In this document: piece after piece, positions 49,288-58,650 of the stretch
Layout: every line of letters begins with the position of its first letter
How positions within the stretch are numbered: the first letter of the stretch is position 1
DNA from: Azospirillum halopraeferens DSM 3675
GTDB taxonomy: Bacteria; Pseudomonadota; Alphaproteobacteria; Azospirillales; Azospirillaceae
Direction: 5' to 3'
DNA length: 64,000 nt
NCBI RefSeq assembly: GCF_000429625.1
Contig: NZ_KE386931.1
Span: forward strand, 27,970-91,969
Position numbers and translations under genes: made by a program
The notes under the pieces: generated by a model
Database searches by the model: none
Told to the model about the DNA's origin: nothing
What the model saw: only the letters and a program-made list of their open reading frames with translations

Positions 49288-50163
49288 ATGTCCGTTCTCG
49301 TCAACTCCGAAACCCGGGTCATCTGCCAGGGCTTCACCGGCGCCCAGGGCACCTTCCATTCCGAGCAGGCGATCGCCTACGGCACGCGGATGGTCGGCGG
49401 CGTGACGCCGGGCAAGGGCGGCAGCACCCACCTGGACCTGCCGGTGTTCGACACCGTGGCCGACGCGGTGGAGAGGACCGGCGCCACCGCGTCGGTGATC
49501 TACGTGCCGCCGCCGTTCGCCGCCGACGCCATCCTGGAGGCGATCGACGCCGAAATCCCCCTGGTGGTGTGCATCACCGAAGGCATTCCGGTGCAGGACA
49601 TGCTGGCGGTCCGGCGCGCGCTGGACCATTCCGCGACCCGCCTGATCGGCCCGAACTGCCCCGGCATCATCACCCCCGGCCAGTGCAAGATCGGCATCAT
49701 GCCCGGTCACATCCACAAGCCCGGCCGCATCGGCATCGTCTCGCGCTCCGGCACGCTGACCTACGAGGCGGTGGCCCAGACCACCGCCACCGGGCTCGGC
49801 CAGACCACCTGCATCGGCATCGGCGGCGATCCGGTCAACGGCACCAACTTCGTCGACGCGCTCGAGATGTTCCTTGCGGATCCGCAGACCGAGGGCATCA
49901 TCATGATCGGTGAGATCGGCGGCGACGCCGAGGTCAAGGGAGCGGAGTTCATCCGGCAGTCCGGAACCACCAAGCCGGTGGTCGGCTTCATCGCCGGCCG
50001 CACCGCCCCGCCGGGCCGCCGCATGGGTCATGCCGGTGCGGTGATCTCGGGTGGCAACGACACCGCCGACTTCAAGATCGAGGTCATGAAGTCGGCGGGA
50101 CTCCACGTCGCCGACAGCCCGGCCAGCCTGGGTTCGACCATGCTGTCCGCCATGAGGCACTGA
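49288..50163 (+). CDS. Succinyl-CoA synthetase alpha-like acyl-CoA ligase subunit
   Basis: The 291-residue protein is a SucD homologue: CoA-binding VGGVTPGKGGSTHLDLPVFD, IGPNCPGIITPGQCKIGIMP, ISRSGTLTYEAVAQT, and the active-site His248 in RRMGHAGAVISGG, which forms phosphohistidine. It begins at the base after the beta-gene stop, so the subunits are made together. All catalytic residues are present. Substrate specificity cannot be read from the sequence; the cluster context points to a CoA-charging step of oxalate or formate metabolism. The gap to the formate dehydrogenase gene is only 27 bases. Confidence 0.85.
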   Translation: MSVLVNSETRVICQGFTGAQGTFHSEQAIAYGTRMVGGVTPGKGGSTHLDLPVFDTVADAVERTGATASVIYVPPPFAADAILEAIDAEIPLVVCITEGIPVQDMLAVRRALDHSATRLIGPNCPGIITPGQCKIGIMPGHIHKPGRIGIVSRSGTLTYEAVAQTTATGLGQTTCIGIGGDPVNGTNFVDALEMFLADPQTEGIIMIGEIGGDAEVKGAEFIRQSGTTKPVVGFIAGRTAPPGRRMGHAGAVISGGNDTADFKIEVMKSAGLHVADSPASLGSTMLSAMRH

Positions 50164-50190
50164 AAGAAATAAGGAGAGGGGAAGGCGACC

Positions 50191-51921
50191 ATGGACACGG
50201 CCATCCCGGAAAAGACACGCGCCATCCACCCCGGCTCGGGCCGGCGCAACACGCGCATCCAGCCCAAGGGGCGGCAAGTCGATCCGGCCGCGCTGGCCGA
50301 GGTCCGGGAGCTGCTGGGCGACCGGTCGCGCCAGCCGGATCTGCTGATCGAGCATCTCCACCTGCTCCAGGACCATTTCCGCTGCCTGCACGCCCGCCAT
50401 CTGGCGGCGCTGGCCAACGAGATGCGCCTGGCCCTGGTGGAGGTCTACGAGGTCGCCTCCTTCTACGCCCACTTCGACATCGTCATGGACGGGGAGGAGG
50501 CGCCGCCGCCCCTGACGGTGCGGGTGTGCGACAGCCTGTCGTGCTGCATGGCCGGCGGCGAGGCGCTGCTGAAGGACCTGCCGGCGGCGCTCGGCGACGG
50601 CGTGCGGGTGGTGCGCGCGCCCTGCATGGGGGCGTGCCACAATGCCCCGGCGGTGGCCATCGGCCACGCCCTGCACGAGCACGCCACCGTGGAATCCGTG
50701 ACCGCCGCGGTGGCGGCCGGTGACGACCATCCGCACCTGCCCGATGCCATCGGCTTCGACGCCTACCGGGCGGAGGGCGGCTACCGCCTGCTGCAGGATT
50801 GCCTGTCCGGTGCGCGCACCGTCGACGAGGTGATCGGTCGGCTGGAGGATTCCAACCTGCGCGGCCTCGGCGGCGCCGGCTTCCCGACGGGCCGCAAATG
50901 GAAGTTCGTCCGCGCCGAGCCGGGTCCCCGCCTGATGGCGGTCAACGGCGACGAGGGCGAGCCCGGCACCTTCAAGGACCGCCACTACCTGGAGACCGAT
51001 CCGCACCGCTTCCTGGAAGGGATGCTGGTGGGTGCCTGGGCGGTGGAGGCGGCGGACGTCTACATCTACCTGCGCGACGAATACCCGCAGTGCCACGAGA
51101 TCCTGCGCCGCGAGATCGCCCTGGTGGAGGCGGCGGGCCTCGCCCCGCACACCCGCATCCACCTGCGCCGCGGCGCCGGCGCCTACATCTGCGGCGAGGA
51201 ATCGGCGATGCTGGAGAGCATCGAGGGCAAGCGCGGCCTGCCGCGCCACAAGCCGCCGTTCCCGTCGGTGGTCGGCCTCTTCGGGCGGCCGACGCTGATC
51301 AACAACGTGGAGACCCTGTTCTGGGTCCGCGACATCGTCGAAAAGGGCGGCGAGTGGTGGGGCAGCCACGGCCGCAACGGCCGCAAGGGGCTGCGCAGCT
51401 TCTCCGTCTCCGGCCATGTGCGGGACCCCGGCGTCAAGCTGGCCCCGGCGGGCATCACCATCCGCGAGCTGATCGACGAGTACTGCGGCGGTATGAAGGA
51501 GGGCCACACCTTCAAGGGCTACCTGCCGGGCGGCGCGTCGGGCGGCATCCTGCCGGCGTCCATGGACGACATCCCGCTGGACTTCGGCACGCTGGAGCAG
51601 CACGGCTGCTTCATCGGGTCGGCGGCGGTGGTGGTGCTGTCGGACCGGGACGACATGCGCGCCGTGGTGCGCAACCTCATGGCCTTCTTCGAGGACGAGA
51701 GCTGCGGCCAGTGCACGCCCTGCCGCGTCGGCACCGAGAAGACGCTGAAGCTGCTGGGCGAGCCCGCGTGGAACGAGCCGCTGCTGAACGACCTGGCGAA
51801 GGTCATGGGCAGCGCCTCCATCTGCGGCCTGGGTCAGGCCGCCATGAACCCGCTGAAGAGCGCGCTGAAGCATTTCCGTGACGACCTGGCCCTGCCGGGC
51901 GAGATCCGGGAGACCAAGTGA
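50191..51921 (+). CDS. fdsB: NAD-dependent formate dehydrogenase, fused FdsG-FdsB (NuoE-NuoF-like) subunit
   Basis: The 576-residue protein joins two normally separate subunits. Residues about 30-170 are NuoE/FdsG-like with a [2Fe-2S] site (CDSLSCCMAGGEAL, APCMGACHNAPAVA). Residues about 190-576 are NuoF/FdsB-like: GLRGLGGAGFPTGRKW for FMN/NADH, NGDEGEPGTFKDR, RGAGAYICGEESAMLESIEG, and the [4Fe-4S] site ESCGQCTPCRVGTEK. It passes electrons from the molybdenum subunit to NAD+. Its stop overlaps the start of fdsA by one base (TGATG). Separate fdsG, fdsC and fdsD are not in this window. Confidence 0.9.
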   Translation: MDTAIPEKTRAIHPGSGRRNTRIQPKGRQVDPAALAEVRELLGDRSRQPDLLIEHLHLLQDHFRCLHARHLAALANEMRLALVEVYEVASFYAHFDIVMDGEEAPPPLTVRVCDSLSCCMAGGEALLKDLPAALGDGVRVVRAPCMGACHNAPAVAIGHALHEHATVESVTAAVAAGDDHPHLPDAIGFDAYRAEGGYRLLQDCLSGARTVDEVIGRLEDSNLRGLGGAGFPTGRKWKFVRAEPGPRLMAVNGDEGEPGTFKDRHYLETDPHRFLEGMLVGAWAVEAADVYIYLRDEYPQCHEILRREIALVEAAGLAPHTRIHLRRGAGAYICGEESAMLESIEGKRGLPRHKPPFPSVVGLFGRPTLINNVETLFWVRDIVEKGGEWWGSHGRNGRKGLRSFSVSGHVRDPGVKLAPAGITIRELIDEYCGGMKEGHTFKGYLPGGASGGILPASMDDIPLDFGTLEQHGCFIGSAAVVVLSDRDDMRAVVRNLMAFFEDESCGQCTPCRVGTEKTLKLLGEPAWNEPLLNDLAKVMGSASICGLGQAAMNPLKSALKHFRDDLALPGEIRETK

Positions 51922-54668
51922 TGAGCGAGACCATCGCCTTCGAACTGGACGGCAAGACCGTCGAGGCGCAGCCGGGGGAGTCGATCTGGCAGGTCGCCAC
52001 CCGGCTGGGCACCGAGATCCCGCACCTGTGCTATTCCACCGCGCCGGACTACCGGGCCGACGGCAACTGCCGCGCCTGCATGGTGGAGATCGAGGGGGAG
52101 CGGGTGCTGGCGGCCTCTTGCATCCGCAAGCCCACGCCGGGCATGCGCGTGAAGACCGCGAGCGAGAGCGCCAGGTCGGCGCGCAAGATGGTGTTCGAGC
52201 TGCTGGTCGGCGACCAGCCGGCCCGCGAGGCGGCGCACGACCCCAATTCCAAGTTCTGGAACTGGGCGGACAAGGTGGGCGTGGCGCAAAGCCGCTTCCC
52301 CGGCCGCGCGGCACCGGCGAAGGATTTCAGCCATCCCGCCATGGCCGTGCAGCTCGACGCCTGCATCCAGTGCAACCTGTGCGTCCGCGCCTGCCGCGAG
52401 GTCCAGGTGAACGACGTCATCGGCATGGCGTTGCGCGGCCATCATGAGAAGATCGTCTTCGACTTCGACGATCCCATGGGCGACAGCACCTGCGTGGCCT
52501 GCGGCGAGTGCGTGCAGGCCTGCCCGACCGGCGCGCTGATGCCCAAGACCATGGTCGACGAGGCCGGCGTCTACAAGGGCGAGCCCGACCGCAAGGTGGA
52601 CAGCGTGTGCCCCTATTGCGGGGTGGGCTGCCAGCTCACCTACAACATCAAGGAAGACCGGGTCGTCTCGGTGACCGGCCGCGACGGCCCGTCGAACCAC
52701 GAGCGGCTGTGCGTGAAGGGCCGCTTCGGCTTCGACTACATCCACCACAACCACCGCCTGACCAAGCCGCTGATCCGGCGCGAGGGCGTGTCGAAGCACG
52801 ACACCGACATCGACCCGCTGAACCCCTACACCCACTTCCGCGAGGCCACGTGGGAGGAGGCGCTGGACCGGGCCGCCGGCGGCCTGAAGCGCATCCGCGA
52901 TCAGTTCGGCGGCCGTGCGCTGGCCGGCTTCGGCTCGGCCAAGGGTTCCAACGAAGAGGCGTACCTGTTCCAGAAGCTGGTGCGCACCGGCTTCGGGTCG
53001 AACAACGTCGACCATTGCACCCGCCTGTGCCACGCCTCGTCGGTGGCGGCGCTGATCGAGGGCATCGGGTCGGGTGCGGTGACCGCGCCGTTCAACGCCG
53101 CGCTGGACGCCGAGGTGATCATCGTCATCGGTGCCAACCCGACCGAGAACCACCCGGTCGCCGCCACATTCTTCAAGAACGCGGCCGAGCGCGGCGCCAA
53201 GCTGATCGTCATGGATCCGCGCGGCACCGCCATGAAGCGCTTCGCCACCCACATGCTGCAGTTCAAGCCGGGCCGCGACGTGGCCATGCTGAACGCCATC
53301 CTCAACGTCATCATCACCGAGGGGCTGTACGACCGCCAGTACGTCGAGGCCAACACCGAGGATTTCCAGCGCCTGAAGGACCACATCGCGGACTTCACTC
53401 CGGAGGCGATGGAGGACGCGTGCGGCATCCCCGCGGAGCAGCTCCGCGACGTCGCCCGGCTGTACGCCCGCTCCCGCGCCTCCATCATCTTCTGGGGCAT
53501 GGGCGTGTCGCAGCACGTGCACGGCACCGACAACGTGCGCTGCCTGATCGCCATGGCGCTGACCACCGGTCAGGTGGGCCGCCCCGGCACCGGGCTGCAC
53601 CCGCTGCGCGGCCAGAACAACGTGCAGGGCGCCTCCGACGCCGGCCTGATCCCGATGATGTATCCGGACTACCGGCCGGTGGACGATCCGGAGGTGCACG
53701 GCTTCTACGAGGATTTCTGGAAGACCAGGCTGGACACGCAGCGCGGCCTGACGGTGGTGGAGGTGATGAACGCCATCCACGCGGGATCGGTGAAGGGCAT
53801 GTTCGTGGAGGGAGAGAACCCCGCCATGTCCGACCCCGACGTGCAGCACGCCCGCGAGGCCCTGGCGTCGCTGGAGCACTTGGTGGTGCAGGACATCTTC
53901 CTGACCGAGACCGCCAAGTACGCCGACGTGGTGCTGCCGGCCTCGGCCTGGCCGGAGAAGGACGGCACGGTGACCAACACCAACCGCACGGTCCAGCTCG
54001 GCCGCGCCGCGGTGCCCATGCCGGGCGACGCCCGCCAGGACTGGTGGATCATCCAGGAGATCGCGCGCCGGATGGGGCTGGACTGGACCTACACCCACCC
54101 GAAGGACGTGTTCGCCGAGATGAAGGGCGCCATGCCGTCGCTGGACGGCATCACCTGGGCGCGGCTGGAGCGCGAGGATGCCGTGACCTACCCGTGCGCC
54201 GACGAGGAATCGCCGGGCCAGGAGATCGTCTTCGGCGACGGCTTCCCCACCGCCAGCGGCCGCGGCCGCCTGGTGCCGGCCGCCATCATCCCGCCGGCCG
54301 AGGAGCCGGACGCCGAGTACCCCATGGTCATGACCACCGGGCGCCAGCTCGAACACTGGCACACCGGTTCCATGACCCGGCGGGCGCAGGTTCTCGACGA
54401 CCTGGAGCCGGAGGCGGTGGCCTACCTGTCGCCGGCCGACCTGCGCCGTCACGGCGTCGAGCCGGGCGGGGCGATCAGGGTCAGCACGCGGCGCGGCGAG
54501 ATCGAGCTGAAGGCGCGGCCGGACTCCGCCGTGCCGTCGGGGCTGATCTTCGTGCCGTTCTGCTACGCCGAGGCATCGGCCAACGTGCTGACCAACCCGC
54601 AGCTCGACCCCTTCGGGAAGATCCCGGAGTTCAAGTTCTGCGCCGCCCGCATCGAGCGCGCGGCCTGA
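51921..54668 (+). CDS. fdsA: Formate dehydrogenase catalytic (molybdenum) subunit
   Basis: The 915-residue protein oxidises formate to CO2. Its N-terminus carries a ferredoxin-type [2Fe-2S] domain (CRACMVEIEGERVLAASC). Two [4Fe-4S] motifs follow (CIQCNLCVRACREV, CVACGECVQACPTGAL), then the cluster CPYCGVGCQL of the bis-MGD domain. The Mo-ligand position is Cys370 in HCTRLCHASSVAALIEG, where some formate dehydrogenases have selenocysteine, so this is a Cys-type enzyme. The ATG at 51921 overlaps the previous stop. With FdsGB it completes oxalate oxidation by removing formate and yielding NADH. FdsC/FdsD maturation genes must lie elsewhere. Confidence 0.93.
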   Translation: MSETIAFELDGKTVEAQPGESIWQVATRLGTEIPHLCYSTAPDYRADGNCRACMVEIEGERVLAASCIRKPTPGMRVKTASESARSARKMVFELLVGDQPAREAAHDPNSKFWNWADKVGVAQSRFPGRAAPAKDFSHPAMAVQLDACIQCNLCVRACREVQVNDVIGMALRGHHEKIVFDFDDPMGDSTCVACGECVQACPTGALMPKTMVDEAGVYKGEPDRKVDSVCPYCGVGCQLTYNIKEDRVVSVTGRDGPSNHERLCVKGRFGFDYIHHNHRLTKPLIRREGVSKHDTDIDPLNPYTHFREATWEEALDRAAGGLKRIRDQFGGRALAGFGSAKGSNEEAYLFQKLVRTGFGSNNVDHCTRLCHASSVAALIEGIGSGAVTAPFNAALDAEVIIVIGANPTENHPVAATFFKNAAERGAKLIVMDPRGTAMKRFATHMLQFKPGRDVAMLNAILNVIITEGLYDRQYVEANTEDFQRLKDHIADFTPEAMEDACGIPAEQLRDVARLYARSRASIIFWGMGVSQHVHGTDNVRCLIAMALTTGQVGRPGTGLHPLRGQNNVQGASDAGLIPMMYPDYRPVDDPEVHGFYEDFWKTRLDTQRGLTVVEVMNAIHAGSVKGMFVEGENPAMSDPDVQHAREALASLEHLVVQDIFLTETAKYADVVLPASAWPEKDGTVTNTNRTVQLGRAAVPMPGDARQDWWIIQEIARRMGLDWTYTHPKDVFAEMKGAMPSLDGITWARLEREDAVTYPCADEESPGQEIVFGDGFPTASGRGRLVPAAIIPPAEEPDAEYPMVMTTGRQLEHWHTGSMTRRAQVLDDLEPEAVAYLSPADLRRHGVEPGGAIRVSTRRGEIELKARPDSAVPSGLIFVPFCYAEASANVLTNPQLDPFGKIPEFKFCAARIERAA

Positions 54669-54798
54669 TACGGACGGCGGGGGCGGACCGCGACGCGGCC
54701 GCCTCCCCGCCGTCCCAACGATGAACGAGTACCGTCAGCCAGGGCAAGCCAGAGGGCGCCGGACAAGACGCCCCGGACACGGACCGAGGGTTAGGGAC

Positions 54799-55638
54799 AT
54801 GGAAACGTTGATGACGACGAAGGCGGCCAGGCGGCAGCCTCCCGCGGAAGGTCAGACCGACCGGGCGGCCAAGGGCCAGGTGGTGCAGTCGCTCACCCGG
54901 GCGCTCACCCTGATGACCATCCTGGGCCGGTCGGAGCGGGCGATGTCGCTGTCGGAACTGGCGGAGGAGGCGGACCTGTCCCCCTCCACCGCCCACCGGC
55001 TGCTCACCACGCTCCAGCAGGAACGCTACGTGCGCTTCGACCAGGCCACCCGCGGCTGGTCGATCGGGGTGCAGGCGTACATGACCGGCACCAACTTCGT
55101 GAAGACGCGCAATCTCCTGGAACTGGCGCGGCCGCGCCTGCGCCGCCTGATGGAGGAGAGCTGCGAGCTGGTGAACCTGGCGGTCGAGGACAACGGCGAG
55201 GCCCTGTTCCTCGCCCGCATCGGCGGCCCGCGGGTGGTCAACCCGCCGGCCCCCATGGGCGACCGCGCCCACCTGCACTGCACCGCCGTCGGCAAGGTCA
55301 TGCTGTCGGGCATGCCGGAGGGACAGGTGCAGACCATCGTGACCCAGCGCGGCATGCGCCAGTTCACCCGCACGACCCTGTCGTCGCTGCCGGCCCTGCA
55401 CGCCGACCTGTCGCTGACGCGCAGCCGCGGCTACGCCATCGACCAGGAGGAGCGGGTGGCCGGCGTGTGCTGCGTCGCCGCCCCCATCTTCGACGAGAAC
55501 GCGCGCATCATCGGCGCCCTGTCGGTGTCCGGCTCGAACCGCCGCATCGCCGACACCCGCGTCGTCGCGCTGGGCGAGATGGCGCGGCGCACGGCGGCGG
55601 CGGTGACCATGGAACTGGGCGGCCGGCTGCCGGTATGA
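54799..55638 (+). CDS. IclR-family transcriptional regulator
   Basis: The 279-residue protein has an N-terminal winged helix (SLTRALTLMTILGRSERAMS, ADLSPSTAHRLLTTLQQERY) and the IclR effector domain (LHCTAVGKVMLSGMPEGQV, YAIDQEERVAGVCCVAAPIF, GALSVSGSNRRI). The ATG at 54799 follows GAGGGTTAGGGAC; an ATG at 54721 would add 26 Arg-rich residues. It lies 130 bases after fdsA on the same strand and overlaps the CoaD-like gene by four bases. It may tune the formate or oxalate genes in response to a small carboxylate. Family call firm, target inferred. Confidence 0.86.
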   Translation: METLMTTKAARRQPPAEGQTDRAAKGQVVQSLTRALTLMTILGRSERAMSLSELAEEADLSPSTAHRLLTTLQQERYVRFDQATRGWSIGVQAYMTGTNFVKTRNLLELARPRLRRLMEESCELVNLAVEDNGEALFLARIGGPRVVNPPAPMGDRAHLHCTAVGKVMLSGMPEGQVQTIVTQRGMRQFTRTTLSSLPALHADLSLTRSRGYAIDQEERVAGVCCVAAPIFDENARIIGALSVSGSNRRIADTRVVALGEMARRTAAAVTMELGGRLPV

Positions 55639-56174
55639 CCGGCTCCGGCATCGCGGTCTACGCCGGAACTTTCGACCCGGTGACCCTCGGTCACCTGGAC
55701 ATCGTGGCGCGCGCCCGGCGGCTGTCCGACCATCTGGTGATCGCGGTGCACCGCAACGCCGGCAAGGGGCCCCTGTTCGCCCTGGACGAGCGGGTGGCGA
55801 TGCTGCGCCACGAGGTGGAGCGCCTGCCCCCGGACGGGGCGAGCGTGGAGGTCCGCCCCTTCGAGGGGCTGCTGGTGGACTTTGCCCGTGCCCATGGCGC
55901 GTCGGTGCTGGTGCGCGGCCTGCGCGCCGTATCCGATTTCGAGTACGAGTTCCAGATGGCGGGCATGAACGGCCACCTGGACCGCTCCATCGAGACGGTG
56001 TTCCTGATGACCTCCGACGGTCACCAGTTCATCGCGTCCCGCCTGGTGAAGGAGGTGGCCGCCATGGGCGGCGACGTCTCCCGCTTCGTGCCCCCGGCCG
56101 TCGTCCGGCGGCTGGCCCGGCGCTACGGCCGTCCGTCCGACGCTCCCGCCGGCACCCTGTTTCCTCTCGCGTGA
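55635..56174 (+). CDS. coaD: Phosphopantetheine adenylyltransferase (CoaD-like)
   Basis: The 179-residue protein has the nucleotidyltransferase HxGH-type motif in YAGTFDPVTLGHLDIV. It also has the CoaD signature VRGLRAVSDFEYEFQMAGMN and the C-terminal FLMTSDGHQFIASRLVKEVA...GGDVSRFVPP. It makes dephospho-CoA from phosphopantetheine and ATP. Its start overlaps the IclR stop (ATGA). Housekeeping coaD usually reads YPGTFDPxTNGH; the Ala and Leu seen here, plus the location after oxalyl-CoA genes, suggest a second, pathway-linked copy that boosts CoA supply. Whether another coaD exists cannot be seen from this window. Confidence 0.82.
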   Translation: MTGSGIAVYAGTFDPVTLGHLDIVARARRLSDHLVIAVHRNAGKGPLFALDERVAMLRHEVERLPPDGASVEVRPFEGLLVDFARAHGASVLVRGLRAVSDFEYEFQMAGMNGHLDRSIETVFLMTSDGHQFIASRLVKEVAAMGGDVSRFVPPAVVRRLARRYGRPSDAPAGTLFPLA

Positions 56175-56210
56175 AACCTTGCCCCCACCCTCCCGCTGCG
56201 GGTCCCTCCC

Positions 56211-56233
56211 TCCCCCGCCGGAGGCGGGGGAGG
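56211..56233. terminator. Bidirectional hairpin between coaD and the enoyl-CoA hydratase gene
   Basis: CTCCCCCGCC (56211-56220) pairs perfectly with GGCGGGGGAG (56224-56233) across a three-base loop, midway between convergent genes. A short T-containing tail follows on the plus strand. Confidence 0.5.
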
Positions 56234-56268
56234 GGTGTTTCCTCATTTCCGGGCCCGGCCGGAGCCGC

Positions 56269-57060
56269 CTACCGGCCGGCGAAGGACGCCGGGCGCCGTT
56301 CGATGAAGGCGGTGATGCCCTCGCGGATGTCGTGGGTGGCGGCCATGCGGGCGAACTGGCTGGCTTCCACGGCGAGGCCCTCGTCGATGGACAGGTTCAG
56401 CCCGCGCGTGGTGGCGGCCAGGCAGGCGGCGACGGCCAGCGGCGACTTGTCGACGATCCGCGCCGCCAGGCCGCGGGCGGCGTCCAGCAGGTCGTCGTGG
56501 GGCACCACCATGTTGACCAGGCCCGCCGCCCGCGCGTCCTCCGCCGCGATGGGGTCGCCGGTCAGCAGCATGGCCAGGGCGCGCTTGCGGCCGATCAGGC
56601 GCGGCAGCCGCTGCGTGCCGCCGTAGGGCGGCGGGAAGCCCAGCTTGATCTCCGACTTGGCGAAGGTCGCGCGCTCGCTGGCCACCGCCAGGGGGACCGC
56701 CTCGGTGACCTCGCAGCCGCCGCCGTAGGCCAGGCCGTTCACCGCGGCGATGATCGGCTTGGGGAAGGTCTCCAGCCGGCTGGTCAGTCGCTGGCCGCGC
56801 CGCACGAACTCCCGCAGGGCCGTCTCCGGGCCGGCGAACACCGTGCCGGAGAACTCGGTGATGTCCGCACCGGCGGAGAAGGCGCGGTCGCCGGCCCCGG
56901 TCAGGATGACGGCGCGGATGTCCGCGTCCGCCTCGATCCCGTCCAGCAGGTCGTGCAGCCGGGCGATGGTGGCGAAGTCGATGGCGTTCAGCTTCTGCGG
57001 ACGGTTCAGCGTGAGGATGGCGACGGCGCCCTCGGCGTCCATGAGCACGGTATCGTTCAT
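56269..57060 (-). CDS. Enoyl-CoA hydratase/isomerase
   Basis: The 263-residue crotonase-fold protein has the oxyanion-hole segments AFSAGADITEFSG and NGLAYGGGCEVTEA. The two acidic residues expected of hydratases are in CEVTEA and AKSEIKLGFPPPYGGTQRLP. It would hydrate a trans-2-enoyl-CoA or isomerise a related thioester. The ATG at 57060 is the family start, with GGGAGAGAACCGCA upstream. It follows the aldehyde dehydrogenase by 22 bases in one minus-strand unit. Its specific substrate is not clear; a link to the oxalate operon is doubtful because it is on the opposite strand beyond a terminator. Confidence 0.86.
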   Translation of the reverse strand: MNDTVLMDAEGAVAILTLNRPQKLNAIDFATIARLHDLLDGIEADADIRAVILTGAGDRAFSAGADITEFSGTVFAGPETALREFVRRGQRLTSRLETFPKPIIAAVNGLAYGGGCEVTEAVPLAVASERATFAKSEIKLGFPPPYGGTQRLPRLIGRKRALAMLLTGDPIAAEDARAAGLVNMVVPHDDLLDAARGLAARIVDKSPLAVAACLAATTRGLNLSIDEGLAVEASQFARMAATHDIREGITAFIERRPASFAGR

Positions 57061-57082
57061 TGCGGTTCTCTCCCTCGGGTGA

Positions 57083-58579
57083 TCAGGCGGCGTGGGTCCA
57101 GATCGTTTTCAGTGTGGTGTAGGTGCCGAGCGCGTGCAGCGACCGGTCGCGGCCGAACCCGGACTGCCGGACGCCGCCGAAAGGGGTGGTCATGGCGTGC
57201 CGGTCGTAGGTGTTGATCCACACCATGCCGACGCGCAGGGCGTCGGCCAGGCGGCGGGCGCGGGCGGCGTCGGACGTCCACACGCCCGCCGCCATCCCGT
57301 AGACGCCGGTGTTGGCCAGGCGCACCGCCTCCGCCTCGTCCCGGAAGGAGGCGACGGCGAGGACGGGGCCGAACACCTCCCCGTGCCAGAGGCCCATGGC
57401 GGGCGAGACGCCGTCCAGGATGGTGGGCGCCACGAAACTGCCGGCACCGTTCAGGCGGATGCGCACGCCGCCGGCCGCCAGTTCGGCGCCCTCGCCCATG
57501 GCCCGGTCGATGGCGGCGAGGATGCCGTCGCAATGGGCGGCGTCGACCACGGCGCCGTAGCGCGTGTCGGGGTCGGCGGGATCGCCGGGCTGAAGGCGCT
57601 CGGCATGGGCGACCAGCCGCCGCAGGAGATCCTCCCGGACATCCTCGTGCACCAGCAGCCGGGAGCCGGCGTTGCACACCTGCCCCTGGTTGAAGAAGAT
57701 GCCGTTGGCGATGCCGCGCGCCGCCAACTCGGGATCGCAGTCGGGGAACACGATCTGCGCCGACTTGCCGCCGCATTCCGGCCACACCGGCTTGAGGTTG
57801 GACGCCGCGGAATAGGCCAGGAAGCGCTTGCCCACGGCGGTCGAGCCGGTGAAGGCGAGGCAGTCCACGTCCATGTGCAGGCCGAGCGCCCGCCCCGCCG
57901 TCTCGCCGCGGCCGGGAACCACGTTCAGCACGCCCGGCGGCAGGCCGGCGCGGGCGGCCAGGGCGGCCAGCCGAATGGCGCTCAGCGACGCGCGCTCCGA
58001 CGGCTTGAGCACGACCGAGTTCCCGGCGGCCAGCGCCGGGGCGATCTTCCAGCAGGCCATCAGCAGGGGAAAGTTCCAGGGGACGATGGCCGCCACGACG
58101 CCCGCGGGCTCCCGCCGGACGATGGCGGAGCCCGGCGCGTCCACCGGCACCACCGCGTCGTGGAGCTTGTCGATGGCCTCGCCGTACCAGGCGATGCACT
58201 CCGCCGCGGACGGCACGTCGACGGCGAGGCCGCTGCGCACGGGCTTGCCCATGTCCACGGCCTCCAGCAGGGCGAGGTCCCGGGCCTCGGCGAGCATCCG
58301 TTCGGACAGGTCCCGCAGGATGCGCTTGCGCTCCCGCGGCGGCAGCCGGCGCCAGCGGCCGTCCTCGAAGGACCGCCGCGCCGCGGCCACGGCGTCGTCC
58401 ACATCCTCGGCGCCGCAATCGGCGATGGCCGCGATCTCCCGATCGGTTGCCGGATTGATGCTCGGGAACACCGCCCCGCTGCGCGCGTCGCGGAAGTCAC
58501 CGTCGATGAACGCCCGTCCTTCAAGCACACCTGACGGTTCTGTATTGTGTTTGATCTGGTCAGTTATTTCGACAGGCAT
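57083..58579 (-). CDS. NAD(P)-dependent aldehyde dehydrogenase
   Basis: The 498-residue protein has the aldehyde-dehydrogenase motifs VPWNFPLLMACWKIAPALAA, the Rossmann FTGSTAVGKRFL, the catalytic Glu in WPECGGKSAQIVF and the nucleophile Cys in FFNQGQVCNAGSR, then EVFGPVLAV near the end. It resembles PuuC-type gamma-aminobutyraldehyde dehydrogenases. The ATG at 58579 has GGGAG nine bases upstream; an ATG at 58609 adds ten residues. It pairs with the enoyl-CoA hydratase downstream and follows the LysR gene by 71 bases, so the three may be co-regulated. Exact aldehyde unknown. Confidence 0.87.
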   Translation of the reverse strand: MPVEITDQIKHNTEPSGVLEGRAFIDGDFRDARSGAVFPSINPATDREIAAIADCGAEDVDDAVAAARRSFEDGRWRRLPPRERKRILRDLSERMLAEARDLALLEAVDMGKPVRSGLAVDVPSAAECIAWYGEAIDKLHDAVVPVDAPGSAIVRREPAGVVAAIVPWNFPLLMACWKIAPALAAGNSVVLKPSERASLSAIRLAALAARAGLPPGVLNVVPGRGETAGRALGLHMDVDCLAFTGSTAVGKRFLAYSAASNLKPVWPECGGKSAQIVFPDCDPELAARGIANGIFFNQGQVCNAGSRLLVHEDVREDLLRRLVAHAERLQPGDPADPDTRYGAVVDAAHCDGILAAIDRAMGEGAELAAGGVRIRLNGAGSFVAPTILDGVSPAMGLWHGEVFGPVLAVASFRDEAEAVRLANTGVYGMAAGVWTSDAARARRLADALRVGMVWINTYDRHAMTTPFGGVRQSGFGRDRSLHALGTYTTLKTIWTHAA

Positions 58580-58650
58580 GACAGAATCTCCCAGTTGTTC
58601 TTCCGTCATGGTGATCTGGTGGTGATCATCGGGCAAACGACTTAATGTCA

